Positions 32,227 to 41,286 of a DNA stretch of 64,000 bases are shown piece by piece. Both the position numbers and the translations under genes were made by a program. Source of the DNA: JAJDAH01 sp964487605 (lineage in GTDB: Bacteria > Myxococcota_A > Polyangia > Polyangiales > Polyangiaceae); contig CAZARU010000001.1 in assembly GCA_964487605.1 (NCBI GenBank), forward strand, positions 111,481-175,480, in the 5' to 3' direction. Below the pieces are notes generated by a model. It saw only the letters and a program-made list of their open reading frames with translations, was not told where the DNA came from and made no database searches. Position 1 is the first letter of the stretch; every line of letters starts with the position of its first letter.

Positions 32227-33116
32227 CGCTCGGAGGATACGCCGGATGTGCCCCGCTCGTCGTCTCCGGACGTGGAATCCGGTCGCACGCGCAGCTCCGC
32301 CGGAGGCGCCACCTCGGCACCGTGGGCCGGCGGCATCCGCAGGTACCGAGTGAGCCAGCGTACCCCCAGGTAGAAGGGAGCCGTGTCGAGGAGTGCCGCG
32401 GCGACCTTGAACACGTAGCCGGCCCCTATGAACGCCAGGAGCTGCGGCCAGAGATCGCGCCCGGCGTCGATGGGCAAGGCCGACGCAAGGAAGTGGGTCA
32501 CGAGGATCACGGCGACGGTGTCAACGAGCTGGCTGACGAGCGTCGAAGCATTGTTGCGCAGCCACAGGTGTCGGCCCTTGGTGAGCCCCTTCCAGAAGTG
32601 GAACAGCTGCACGTCCACGAGCTGCGCGGCGAGGTACGCGAACATCGAAGCCACGACGGCGCCGAAGGTCAGGTGCTTCAGCTCGAAGAACACTCGCCCA
32701 TGGGTTCCCTCGGGCGGCAGGCCGGTCGCCGGATCGATGGGAACTTCCGGGGGCAGGACGCTGCCGAGCCACAGAAAGAGCACGACCCACGCGTTCAGAA
32801 GGAGGCCGACGAACACCAGGTGGTTCGCGCGCTTTCTACCGTAGAGCTCGCTGATGAAGTCGGTGCAGAGGAACGTGACGGGGTAGGGGAGCACGCCCAC
32901 CGCGAGCGGCATGGGAACGCGCACACCGAAGACGTGAAAGGAGAGATCCAGGAAGCGCGTGATGCCCAGCAGGTTGAGCATCGTGAGCGTACCCAGGAAC
33001 AACCCCGCCAGCACGAGGTAGACCCGCTCGCGCCGCGCGAGGATCTCCCTTTCATCCAGCCGCGGTAGTCCGGGCCAAGGGTGCTGCTCGCTCGGGAGGA
33101 TTTCCTCACGCTTCAC
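32223..33116 (-). CDS. VUT/YhhQ-type queuosine-precursor transporter family protein
   Basis: A 297-aa integral membrane protein of the DUF165/VUT family, whose studied members import queuosine precursors. Family features include VGVLPYPVTFLCTDFISELYG, VVASMFAYLAAQLVDVQLFHFWKG split over one helix, and NNASTLVSQLVDTVAVILV. Six or so helices are expected. A hydrophilic 45-residue C-terminal tail is extra. It overlaps the GNAT gene by 11 bases and the HIT gene by 4, so all three are co-translated. Other queuosine genes are not in the window, so the cargo is inferred from family only. Confidence 0.85.
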   Translation of the reverse strand: MKREEILPSEQHPWPGLPRLDEREILARRERVYLVLAGLFLGTLTMLNLLGITRFLDLSFHVFGVRVPMPLAVGVLPYPVTFLCTDFISELYGRKRANHLVFVGLLLNAWVVLFLWLGSVLPPEVPIDPATGLPPEGTHGRVFFELKHLTFGAVVASMFAYLAAQLVDVQLFHFWKGLTKGRHLWLRNNASTLVSQLVDTVAVILVTHFLASALPIDAGRDLWPQLLAFIGAGYVFKVAAALLDTAPFYLGVRWLTRYLRMPPAHGAEVAPPAELRVRPDSTSGDDERGTSGVSSER

Positions 33117-33729
33117 GGTTCGACGTCCTTCGTGGCCGCGTCATCGTCCAGAACTCGAGACCGTCGAGCATCGCCAGGCGATCCTGCCTGGTCACGACGT
33201 AGCCGTGGCGCTCGTAGAGCTTGACGCTGGTCTGGCGATCGGTTTCCAGATAGCAGCGGACGCCTGCGTCGTCCGCGCGCCGCGAGAGCGCGCGCAGCAG
33301 GGTTCCCCCCAGTCCACGTCCCTGATGGTCCGGGGCGACTCCGAGCATGAAGAGGTACCAGCACGGGTCGGTGCAGTGGTGCCGCTCGAGGTACGCGCCG
33401 ATCCGGGCGTATCTCATCGCCGCGCGTGGTCCGGCCGTGACCGGTCCCGCCGAGATCAGGGCGCGCGCGCCGAGCGCGAACGGGTATTGCTCCGGCGCGA
33501 AGCTCAGGGAAACGGCGATGGGCTCGTCGCCGTCGAACACCGCCTCGCCGTGGCCGTGTGCGACGGTGGCCAGCGCGAAACCCACGGCCACGCGGCGCAG
33601 GATGCGCGTGCGCTCGTCCGCGTCGCGCCCGGCGAGCAGGGCCAGCGTTCCCGGGTTGTCGCGAAAGGCCCGAGCGAGCGTCGTCGCGACGCGCGGCACG
33701 TGCCCGAGACCGATGGGGCGCACGGTCAT
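33106..33729 (-). CDS. GNAT-family N-acetyltransferase
   Basis: A 207-aa acyltransferase fold protein. The acetyl-CoA loop is LFMLGVAPDHQGRGLGGTLL (V-x3-QxxGxG/A), followed by ETDRQTSVKLYERHGYVVT. ATG 33729 overlaps the Ser/Thr kinase stop by ATGA. The acceptor is unknown; protein or small-molecule amines are both possible. The longer open frame upstream to 33933 overlaps the kinase gene and is not credible. Confidence 0.85.
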   Translation of the reverse strand: MTVRPIGLGHVPRVATTLARAFRDNPGTLALLAGRDADERTRILRRVAVGFALATVAHGHGEAVFDGDEPIAVSLSFAPEQYPFALGARALISAGPVTAGPRAAMRYARIGAYLERHHCTDPCWYLFMLGVAPDHQGRGLGGTLLRALSRRADDAGVRCYLETDRQTSVKLYERHGYVVTRQDRLAMLDGLEFWTMTRPRRTSNREA

Positions 33730-35639
33730 TGCGGAACGGCGAAGCTTCGACCCATGGTCACGGGGCTGCCGCTGAACGGAGGGATCTTCGCGGCACGAAA
33801 CGAGGCGGTGACACACTGCCCGACGGGGGTTCCGGCGAACGGACCGGAGAGGCTGACGCCGGTGACCGACCCGTCGGGTGAGAACGTGACCGTTGCGCGC
33901 CCGCTTCCGGAGGGGCCATTCGCCTTCCGGCATCCCGACGCGGATCCTGCCGCCGATCCGAGGGCGGCGAGCAGTGCCGACCGATTGACGCCTTCCGCCT
34001 TGACGGGAGGCTTCTCGGGAGGCTTCTCGGGCTCCTCCTTCAGGCGGATGGTCGAGGGATTCTTCCCGTCGTCGGTCCGACGCGGAGCGTCGACGCTCGG
34101 ATCCCGCTCGCGCTCCGACGCGCGTGAACGCTCGTGGTCGGCGGCGCTCTCCTGCATCGGGAGGCTGTCGACGGAGATCGCACGCGCGCCCTCACCCACC
34201 GGAAGGCTCTCCACGTCTAGACCCTCGTCGTTCCCGCGCCGCGCCGCAGGTGCGGCGTTCGCGGGGACCACGGGGGACGCTCCCGGCGAGTGCGACGAAG
34301 CGACCGGAGGCTCGTCGCGAGAACGCAGGAAGAACAGCACGACGACGAGCAGCGCCAGAATCGCGACGACCGTGAAAGCGAGCACGGGGGACCTGGCCGG
34401 GCGAGCGGCCTCGTAGGAGCCCGTTCCGGGCGGAGGCTCGCTGCGCGGCCTCAGCGAGACGGATCCGAAGGCGTAGGCCGGCGCCGTCGCGGTCTCGACG
34501 TGATCCGCGTCGCCGACGGGCATCTGGACCACGGCTTCTTCGACCGGCGTCGCCTCGATGCGACTCAAGCTCACTTCCTCCGGTGCGACCAGGCTGAGCT
34601 CCTCGATCTCGCGCGGGGAGAGCACCGGTTCGGCGGGAAGCACTCCGGCGCTCGGCGCACTGCCGTCCAGGTCCTCGAGGGCGGCGCGCACGGCAATGCG
34701 AATCCGCTCGATGCGCTCGCCGAGGACCCGTTTCACCAGGCTGGCCACACCTGCCCGGGTCACCAGGATGCGCTCGTCGACGAGGTACCGCTCCAGGGCA
34801 TCGCGAAGTTCGTCGGCCGTCTGAAACCTGAGATCCAGGTCGCGCTCGAGGGCCTTCAGCACGATCGGTTCGAGTGCGCGAGGGTAGTCGGGGATGACGT
34901 CCGTCGGTTTCGGCAGTCTCCCCCATTTCACCAGATCCAGCGTGTGGGCGTTGTCCCTCCCCACGAACAGGCGGTAGCCCGTGGTGAGCTCGAACAGGAC
35001 GATGCCGAGCGAGAACACGTCGCTGCGCCGATCGATCGGGTCGCCCCGCGCTTGCTCGGGCGACATGTACCCGAACTTCCCCTTCACCTCGTCGGTGTCG
35101 TCCACCTGGCTCATGGCGTTCGCCACGCCGAAGTCCACCAGCTTCACGTTCCCGTCGATGCCGCACAGGATGTTGTGAGGTGACACGTCGCAGTGCACGA
35201 CCCCACGAAGCTCCCCGTCCCAGCCGGTCAGCTCGTGCGCCGCGTGAAGCCCCGCGGCGGCGTCGGCGATCACGCGGACCGCGATCTCGGGGGGAATGGG
35301 CCGGCGCTTCTTGGCCTCCTGGATGACGGCGCGGAGCGAGTCCCCTTCGACCCACTCCATCACCATGTACAGCAAGCCCCCCGCCTCCGCGGTGGAGTGC
35401 AGGTTGACGACGTTCTCGTGGTGGATGCTCCGAACGAGCCCTACCTCGTCCAGGAACATCGCCCGGAACTTCGGGTCGTCGCTCAGCTGCGGGAGCATCG
35501 TCTTCACCGCGACCAGGCGCGGGCCGCCCTCTGCCCCGTGCTCGCGGGCCACCCAGACACTCGCCATACCGCCCTGCCCGATCTTGACGAGCAGCTCGCA
35601 GCTCCCGAGAGACACTCCGCGCTTCAGCTCGATGGTCAC
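33726..35639 (-). CDS. Ser/Thr protein kinase with non-RD catalytic loop and AgmX-like tail
   Basis: A 637-aa membrane kinase. The Hanks-type domain (about 10-285) has the Gly loop KIGQGGMASVW, VAVKTML (Lys), the catalytic loop VVHCDVSPHNILC and DFGVANAMS, then GYMSPEQARG. The usual HRD is HCD here, so it is a non-RD kinase that should not need activation-loop phosphorylation in the ordinary way. A juxtamembrane region precedes one helix (VLAFTVVAILALLVVVLFFL). A periplasmic linker and a C-terminal TonB/AgmX-like domain follow, with GRATVTFSPDGSVTGVSL and VGQCVTASFRAAKIPPFSG, a fusion typical of Myxococcota. It is in the operon with a second kinase and a two-component pair. Confidence 0.9.
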   Translation of the reverse strand: MTIELKRGVSLGSCELLVKIGQGGMASVWVAREHGAEGGPRLVAVKTMLPQLSDDPKFRAMFLDEVGLVRSIHHENVVNLHSTAEAGGLLYMVMEWVEGDSLRAVIQEAKKRRPIPPEIAVRVIADAAAGLHAAHELTGWDGELRGVVHCDVSPHNILCGIDGNVKLVDFGVANAMSQVDDTDEVKGKFGYMSPEQARGDPIDRRSDVFSLGIVLFELTTGYRLFVGRDNAHTLDLVKWGRLPKPTDVIPDYPRALEPIVLKALERDLDLRFQTADELRDALERYLVDERILVTRAGVASLVKRVLGERIERIRIAVRAALEDLDGSAPSAGVLPAEPVLSPREIEELSLVAPEEVSLSRIEATPVEEAVVQMPVGDADHVETATAPAYAFGSVSLRPRSEPPPGTGSYEAARPARSPVLAFTVVAILALLVVVLFFLRSRDEPPVASSHSPGASPVVPANAAPAARRGNDEGLDVESLPVGEGARAISVDSLPMQESAADHERSRASERERDPSVDAPRRTDDGKNPSTIRLKEEPEKPPEKPPVKAEGVNRSALLAALGSAAGSASGCRKANGPSGSGRATVTFSPDGSVTGVSLSGPFAGTPVGQCVTASFRAAKIPPFSGSPVTMGRSFAVPQ

Positions 35640-35681
35640 GGTTCGGCGCGGACCGGCCCGACGGCCGCCCGCCCCGCGACC

Positions 35682-37451
35682 TTACCGCCGGGGAGCGGGA
35701 GTGGGCAACGACGGTGCCGCCGGGAGCGTGACCGAGAACCGCGTACCGTTGCCAGTCCGGCTCTCCACGCTCGTCGTTCCGCCCATGGCCGCGACGAGGT
35801 GCTTGACGATCGCCAGGCCCAGGCCGGTGCCCCCCACGGCTCGCGACCGACCCTGGTCCACGCGGTAGAAGCGCTCGAAGATGCGGGGCAGATGGTCCGC
35901 CGGTATCCCGGGACCGTCGTCCGCCACCCAGACGACGACGTCTTCGCCCTGGCGGACGCCGACCTCGACGTTGACGTCCGGGCCGCCGTACTTCAGCGCG
36001 TTGTCGACGAGATTGGTCAGGACGTGCTCGAGCGATCGCGCGTCGGCGAGCGCGGAGCCGAGGCCAGCGGCCGTCAGCTTTGCGCCTGGCGGCGCTCCGG
36101 TCGCCGCCGAAGCGACCACTCGGTCGATGATGCCCCGGACGTCCGTCGGCGCTATGTCGATCTGGAACTGACGCGACTCGATGCGCGAGAGGTTCAAGAG
36201 ATCCTCGAGCAGCGCCCGGAGCCGCTCGGCGTTCCTCTCGATCATCGCGACGAACTTCGGTGCCGCGTCGGGATCCGAGCGCGCGGCGGAACACAGCGTC
36301 TCGGCCGCCGACAGGATGGCCGCGACCGGCGTTCTCAGCTCGTGGGAGACGTTGTCGACGAAGTCCTTCCGGAGCGCCTCGAGGCGGCGCTGTTCGGTCA
36401 TGTCGACGAAGACGGCGAGCCGAGCCTCGGGAGCTTCGAGCCGCGTGATCCGCACCAGGAGCCGGCGGGGCGGAGCCGCGTCGAACTCGATCTCGTCCTC
36501 CACGGCTTCTCCGGTGTCCTCGGCTTCCTGGAAGACTCGAGCGAGCCTCGCGTTCTGGAAGGCCTCGTCGACGGGCTGGCCGACCACGTCCGGTGCGACG
36601 CCGAGCATGCTGCAGAGCGCGGGATTCACCCGGACCACGTGCGAGTCGGCGTCGAGCAAGGCGACTCCTTCCCGCATGCCGTCGAGGATGGCCGCACCGT
36701 GGTCTCGCTCCCGGGCCAGGGCCCCGAGGGTTTCGGACAGACTTTCGGCGAGGCGATCGAGGACGACGCCGAGCTGACCGAGCTCGTCCTTGCCGCTGAT
36801 CCCCGTGCGCGCATCGAGTTCTCCGCTCGCCATCCTGCGCGCGGCGCTGGTGAGCGCGCGGGCGGAACGGGTCGTGAGCTCCGCCGCCAGGGTCGACATC
36901 ACGATGGCCACGGCGAGCCCCAGGAGGAACGCGACCCCCAGCACCTTCTGCAGAGTCCTCACGGCGTCGTCGAGCTCCTTCATGGGCAACGCGACGCGCG
37001 CCACTGCGCGCCCTCGTTTCGTCTCGAAGCTCGTCGCGACGTACAGGAGTCGAGCCCCGAGTGTCGCGCTGTCACGCTGATCCGCGCTCTCACCCCCACG
37101 CATCGCTGCGGCAATCTCTGGACGGTCACTGTGATTCTCCAGCGCACGCAGCTCGTCGCGCGAGAGCTCCGAGTCCCCGAGGACCCGACCGTCGCCGCGG
37201 ACGAGCGTGACTCGCGCGCCGGAACGGCTCCCGAGTTCGTCGGCGAGAGCGTCCCAGGCCTGCTCGTTGGCCGGGTCGAGCTTGGCAGCGTGGGTGGCCA
37301 CCAGGCGCGCTCGGTGCCCCAGCTCGGCGCGCGTTCGCTCGGTGACCGTTCGAGCCAGGGCGGGGTGCAGGTAGGCGTACGCCGCCAGTACCGACGCGGC
37401 GATGACGACGAGCGAGACGGCGAAGAGCTTGGCGCGAATCCCGAGCTTCAC
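35682..37451 (-). CDS. PhoR-like membrane sensor histidine kinase
   Basis: A 589-aa kinase. TM1 is near residues 7-30 (LFAVSLVVIAASVLAAYAYL), with a periplasmic sensor of about 130 residues, TM2 (VLGVAFLLGLAVAIVMSTL) and a HAMP domain. A PAS domain (AILDGMREGVALLDADSHVV) precedes HisKA with FVDNVSHELRTPVAAIL and HATPase_c with LVDNALKYGG, DDGPGIP and GTGLGLAIV. It looks fully active. GTG 37451 makes a GTGA overlap with the regulator gene. Phosphate genes (pst, phoU) are absent, so PhoR describes the architecture only. Confidence 0.92.
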   Translation of the reverse strand: MKLGIRAKLFAVSLVVIAASVLAAYAYLHPALARTVTERTRAELGHRARLVATHAAKLDPANEQAWDALADELGSRSGARVTLVRGDGRVLGDSELSRDELRALENHSDRPEIAAAMRGGESADQRDSATLGARLLYVATSFETKRGRAVARVALPMKELDDAVRTLQKVLGVAFLLGLAVAIVMSTLAAELTTRSARALTSAARRMASGELDARTGISGKDELGQLGVVLDRLAESLSETLGALARERDHGAAILDGMREGVALLDADSHVVRVNPALCSMLGVAPDVVGQPVDEAFQNARLARVFQEAEDTGEAVEDEIEFDAAPPRRLLVRITRLEAPEARLAVFVDMTEQRRLEALRKDFVDNVSHELRTPVAAILSAAETLCSAARSDPDAAPKFVAMIERNAERLRALLEDLLNLSRIESRQFQIDIAPTDVRGIIDRVVASAATGAPPGAKLTAAGLGSALADARSLEHVLTNLVDNALKYGGPDVNVEVGVRQGEDVVVWVADDGPGIPADHLPRIFERFYRVDQGRSRAVGGTGLGLAIVKHLVAAMGGTTSVESRTGNGTRFSVTLPAAPSLPTPAPRR

Positions 37452-38149
37452 CTGTTCGCCCCGTTCGGTGACTCCACGAAACGGTATCCGACGCCCCGAA
37501 CGGTCTCGATGTAGTCCCGGGCAGCGCCGAGCTTCTCGCGCAGACGCTTCACGTGAGTGTCCACGGTGCGCGTCGCAATGGGCGCCTGGATCCCCCAAAC
37601 TTCCTCGAGCAGCGCGGACCGCGTCTGTACGCGACCGCGACGGTCGTAGAGCAGCGTGAGGAGCTTGAACTCGAGGGCGGTCAGTTCGAGCGCTGCGCCC
37701 TGGATCCAGGCACGGTGAGCCTCCCTGTCGATGGCCAGGCAACCGAACGTTGCCGTTCGCTCGAGGGGCGGAGCCACGCCCTGCGCGCGGCGCACGACCG
37801 CCTGGATGCGCAGGAGCAGCTCCCGGACGCTGAAGGGCTTGACGACGTAGTCCTCGGCGCCCAGCTCGAAGCCCACGACTCGATCGACCTCGTCGCCGCG
37901 GGCCGTCAGCATGATGATGGGAATCTCGCGGGTCGTTGCGCCGCGCTTGAGCTCGGCGCACACCTGCCGCCCGGAAACGTCCGGCAGCATCAGGTCGAGC
38001 AGGACGAGGTCCGGCAGGTGGCTTCGTGCCAGTGCCAGCCCTTCCGTTCCCGTCGCGGCGACGAGCGTCTCGTGCCCCGCCTGGCTCAGGTTGTAGGCCA
38101 GGACTTCACGGAGGTCTGCCTCGTCTTCGATGGCGAGAATGCGAGCCAT
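37448..38149 (-). CDS. PhoB/OmpR-family response regulator
   Basis: A 233-aa regulator with a receiver domain (IEDEAD start, Asp in LVLLDLMLPD, Lys in VKPF) and a winged-helix DNA-binding domain (LTALEFKLLTLLYDRRGRV, TVDTHVKRLREKLG, VRGVGYRF). ATG 38149 shares one base with the stop of the upstream kinase gene (TGATG); GTG 38158 is a possible alternative. It is paired with the histidine kinase by gene overlap. Its targets are unknown. Confidence 0.93.
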   Translation of the reverse strand: MARILAIEDEADLREVLAYNLSQAGHETLVAATGTEGLALARSHLPDLVLLDLMLPDVSGRQVCAELKRGATTREIPIIMLTARGDEVDRVVGFELGAEDYVVKPFSVRELLLRIQAVVRRAQGVAPPLERTATFGCLAIDREAHRAWIQGAALELTALEFKLLTLLYDRRGRVQTRSALLEEVWGIQAPIATRTVDTHVKRLREKLGAARDYIETVRGVGYRFVESPNGANR

Positions 38150-39873
38150 CAAAGGCACCCTGGCTTGATGCGGCGGATCCCGTTGCCGTCGAAGAAGAAC
38201 GGCGGGCTGCAGGGGGATGGCGCTTTGGCGGCGGTCGGGGGGGCGGGTGCCAGCGGTGGTGCCGCAGCGGCAGTGCGCACGGCTTGCGGCGCTCGCGCCG
38301 GCGACGCGGGCTTCGGCGCTCCCGCGAATAGCCTCGGTAGCCGTGGCTTCGTGGCGTCGGTGTTCGCCTCGGTCGGCAGTGCGCTCGGCTCGATGGGAGG
38401 AGCGAGCGCCGCGGTGGCGGCGGGGGAGGTGGGGACGGTGGACGCGCCGGACGCGCCGGACCCCGCGGGTGGCCGGCTCGGTGCTCCTGCGGAGGGCGTC
38501 GCCAGCTCCTCACCGTTCGTCCCGAGGAGGAGTCCCACGCCGACCATCAGCATCAAGAGCATGGCCGCCGCGACCATCGCGAGGGCGCGTTGACGGTGCT
38601 GCTCCCGCGTCCGGTGCGACCCGGCGCCCGTGACCTCGTCCCACCGCGCGTCGGCGCCGGCATGTTCCGATGCCGGAGCGCCCGTGGCCGCGGCGAGCGA
38701 CGGCGGCGGATCGTTCGACGCGAGCCCGTGCACGCCCTCGCGGTACACGGTGGTCGCCCCCTCGTCGTCCGCGATGCTGCGGCGAACGAGCTCGGAGGGG
38801 CTGGTTCCCCGCGACGAGATCTCCTCGCGGCTGGCTCGATCCGCCAGCGGCTGCAGGATGCCGTCGGTCGTGTCGGTCAAGTCGGTCAGCTCGGAAACGG
38901 ACGACACGCTCTCGATGTCGGCGACGACTCTCTCGCGCCGCGCGAGTATGTCGCCCACGGCGCCCTCGACCCACTCGCCGACTTCTCGCGGCGACGCGAG
39001 GGGCGTCGCCTCTTCGAGGGCGATGGCGAACTGTCGGGCGGTCTGGAAGCGGTCCGAGGGCTTGCGCGCGAGCCCCTGCAGGACGACGCGATCGAGCTTG
39101 CGCGGGATGGTCGGAATGATCGCGCTTGGAGGTGGGATGGGACGGTCCAGGATCTTGTCGAGGATCTCCGCCGCGTGCTCGCCGTCGAAGAGCCTTTGAC
39201 CGGTGAGGGCCTCCCAGAGGACGGTCGCCGTGGCAAACAGGTCCACTCTCCTGTCGACGTCTCCACCGCGCAGCTGCTCCGGGGCCATGTACGCCAGCTT
39301 GCCCTTCATCTGCCCGTCTCGGGTCGTCTGCACCCGCGCTGCGGCCTTCGCCACGCCGAAGTCGAGCACGCGACTGACGCCGTCCACTCCGACGAGGATG
39401 TTCTGCGGCGAAACGTCCCGGTGTACGACGTGAAGCGGCTGCCCCTGGGTGTCCGTCGCCTCGTGTGCCGCGTGAAGTCCGTGGAGTGCACCGGAGATGA
39501 CCCCTCCGACGACGCCGACCGGCACGCGCAGGCCCTTCTTCCGTGCGGCGCGGGCGACCTTGGAGAGCGTCTCACCGCGCACGTAGTCCATGACCAGGAA
39601 GAGCTCGCCCTCGGTGGCGACGACGTCTACGGTCGCGACGACGTTGGGGTGCTGGATGCGGGCGGCGACGCGCGCCTCGTCGAGGAACATCGCCGCAAAC
39701 TCGGGATCCTTCGAGAACTGCGGGTGCAGCCGCTTGATGGCCACGGTTCGCGAGAACCCGACGGGGCCGAGGAGGCGCCCGTAGTGAACGGTGGCCATCC
39801 CGCCCGAGGCGATGGGGCCGTAGAGCGCGTAGCGCCCCAGAATGCGCAGCGGCCTCTCGCGCGGGTCGGCCAT
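38149..39873 (-). CDS. Membrane Ser/Thr protein kinase (RD type)
   Basis: A 574-aa Hanks-type kinase with Gly loop PIASGGMATVHYG, VAIKRLH (Lys), HRDVSPQNILVG (normal HRD), DFGVAKAAA and YMAPEQLRGG. A cytoplasmic linker leads to one membrane helix (ALAMVAAAMLLMLMVGVGLLL) and a Pro/Ala-rich periplasmic tail ending in CSPPFFFDGNGIRRIKPGCL, a short cysteine-bracketed motif. I prefer ATG 39873 over 39888 because the -10-like TATGGT covers the latter. It leads a seven-gene minus operon that interleaves Ser/Thr kinases with a two-component pair. Confidence 0.9.
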   Translation of the reverse strand: MADPRERPLRILGRYALYGPIASGGMATVHYGRLLGPVGFSRTVAIKRLHPQFSKDPEFAAMFLDEARVAARIQHPNVVATVDVVATEGELFLVMDYVRGETLSKVARAARKKGLRVPVGVVGGVISGALHGLHAAHEATDTQGQPLHVVHRDVSPQNILVGVDGVSRVLDFGVAKAAARVQTTRDGQMKGKLAYMAPEQLRGGDVDRRVDLFATATVLWEALTGQRLFDGEHAAEILDKILDRPIPPPSAIIPTIPRKLDRVVLQGLARKPSDRFQTARQFAIALEEATPLASPREVGEWVEGAVGDILARRERVVADIESVSSVSELTDLTDTTDGILQPLADRASREEISSRGTSPSELVRRSIADDEGATTVYREGVHGLASNDPPPSLAAATGAPASEHAGADARWDEVTGAGSHRTREQHRQRALAMVAAAMLLMLMVGVGLLLGTNGEELATPSAGAPSRPPAGSGASGASTVPTSPAATAALAPPIEPSALPTEANTDATKPRLPRLFAGAPKPASPARAPQAVRTAAAAPPLAPAPPTAAKAPSPCSPPFFFDGNGIRRIKPGCL

Positions 39874-39883
39874 GGGCGGCGAG

Positions 39884-39889
39884 ACCATA
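39884..39889 (-). promoter_or_regulatory. -10-like TATGGT at the head of the kinase operon
   Basis: Minus-strand TATGGT ends 10 bases before ATG 39873 and overlaps the alternative ATG at 39888, which argues for the shorter protein. Confidence 0.35.
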
Positions 39890-39949
39890 GCAGCCCCCGA
39901 GCCTTCAGGGTTCGCGCCGGGGGCCGTTCAGCGGACTGGAGATGCCGCC

Positions 39950-40087
39950 ATGAGCGAAAACACCGAACAGCGCCCGGACTCCCAGACCTTCGCCCGCGAG
40001 GAAGATCTCCTCGATGCCATTCGCAACAGCGAGTGGGAGTCCCTGCGGCGAAAGTGCGAGGACGCCGCGGACGATGGCTGGGGCTGA
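39950..40087 (+). CDS. Small acidic protein, 45 aa
   Basis: A short open frame preceded by GGAG 8 bases before ATG 39950. The product is acidic and helix-prone (EEDLLDAIRNSEWESLRRKC) and ends in DDGWG. It lies between the divergent kinase operon and the convergent hmgA gene, 19 bases from the latter. No homology is recognised. The ribosome site and codon pattern make it plausible, but its size leaves real doubt. Confidence 0.45.
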   Translation: MSENTEQRPDSQTFAREEDLLDAIRNSEWESLRRKCEDAADDGWG

Positions 40088-40106
40088 CCCCGCCCGGCGA
40101 GCGGCG

Positions 40107-41264
40107 TCAGACGAAGCTGTCGTGGTAGCCCGGGTCCTCGACGTCGAGCGCCGTCGTCGTCGCCGCGAGAGGCTCGAAGCAGTCCAGCATGACCGCGAGC
40201 TCGTCCGTCCGCGCTGAACCGAGGCTCGACTCGTAGGCGCCGGGGTGCGGGCCGTGGGGGATCCCCGCGGGGTGGTGCGAGATGCTCCCCGACCCCACGC
40301 CGCGGCGTGAGGTGAAGTTGCCGCGGCAATAGAAGAGCAGCTCGTCGACGTCGACGCTCGAGTGCGGGTAGGGGCACGGGACCGCTTCCGGATGAAAGTC
40401 CACGAGTCGCGGGACGAAGCTGCAGATGAGCGCGCCGCGCGCCTGGAACGTGCCATGCCACGTCGGCGGCAGGTGGACGAGACCCGCGCGCGGCTGGAAG
40501 GACAGAATCGGAAACGCCCACGGGTACACGGTTCCGTCCCACCCCACGACGTCCAGCGGGGACGCGTCGTAGCGAAAACCGTGACAGCGGCCGCCACGCT
40601 TGACGACGAGATCGCGAATGCCCTCGTCGAGAGGTCCCACGTGGCTCGTCGCCCGAAAGTCCCGGTGGCAGTACGGTGCGTCCATCGTGAGCTGCCCCAC
40701 CTCGTTGCGCCACTGGCGCAGCAGGCCCAGGCCTCCGAGGCACTCGAGGTGGAGCCAGAACTGGGACCGTGAAGCGTCGGGAACGAAGCGGTGCACGATG
40801 CCGCGGGGCACGCACACGTAGTCGTTCTGCTCGAACCGCAGATCACCCAGAATGGAGCGCAACACGCCGCCGCCTTCGTGGACGAACACCAGGTCGTCGG
40901 CGTCCGCGTTGGCGAAGTAGACGGGATCCTCCGCGTTCGGTCGCGAGACCGAGACCACGACGTCGGAGTTGAACAGCAGCGGGACGCGGGCGTCCACGGG
41001 ACAACCCGCGAGCTCCGGGAGCTCGAACGACTTGTAGTGGCGCTTCGCGAGCGGGCGAGGAGGCGCGGCTACCGGATGGGAGAAGCCGTGAGCGGCGTCA
41101 CCCAGGCGCTGCGTGTGCGGACGCCGCTCGTGATAGAGGATGGTGTACGGGCCCCCGAAGCCCTCGCGCGTGATGCACTCCTCGTGGCGCAGCGCCCCGT
41201 TCGCCGAGCGAAGGGCGACATGGTGCTTCTTCGCGACCTCTCCGACGCAGATGCGGTCGAGCAC
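40107..41264 (-). CDS. hmgA: Homogentisate 1,2-dioxygenase
   Basis: A 385-aa iron dioxygenase that opens the homogentisate ring to maleylacetoacetate. The cupin-like body shows VFVHEGGGVLRSILGDLRFE, YVCVPRGIVHRFV, LPPTWHGTFQARG and SSVDVDELLFYCRGNFTSR, all typical of the bacterial HGD branch. The C-terminus HHPAGIPHGPHPGAYE carries conserved His residues. GTG 41264, with GGGAG before it, follows the hppD stop by 22 bases. It is the last gene of the tyrosine-degradation operon; the other three steps are encoded upstream. The identification is strong from sequence and context. Confidence 0.93.
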   Translation of the reverse strand: MLDRICVGEVAKKHHVALRSANGALRHEECITREGFGGPYTILYHERRPHTQRLGDAAHGFSHPVAAPPRPLAKRHYKSFELPELAGCPVDARVPLLFNSDVVVSVSRPNAEDPVYFANADADDLVFVHEGGGVLRSILGDLRFEQNDYVCVPRGIVHRFVPDASRSQFWLHLECLGGLGLLRQWRNEVGQLTMDAPYCHRDFRATSHVGPLDEGIRDLVVKRGGRCHGFRYDASPLDVVGWDGTVYPWAFPILSFQPRAGLVHLPPTWHGTFQARGALICSFVPRLVDFHPEAVPCPYPHSSVDVDELLFYCRGNFTSRRGVGSGSISHHPAGIPHGPHPGAYESSLGSARTDELAVMLDCFEPLAATTTALDVEDPGYHDSFV

Positions 41265-41286
41265 GGCGTGATTCTCCCTTCGCGCG

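Noticed and set aside
34192..36294. 700-codon minus frame across the kinase and histidine kinase genes
   Set aside because: Off-frame shadow of two genes whose own frames show complete catalytic motifs.
39893..39924. GCCCCC...GGGGGC inverted repeat as a terminator or operator
   Set aside because: Only six pairs with a 20-base loop in a GC-rich region; expected by chance.
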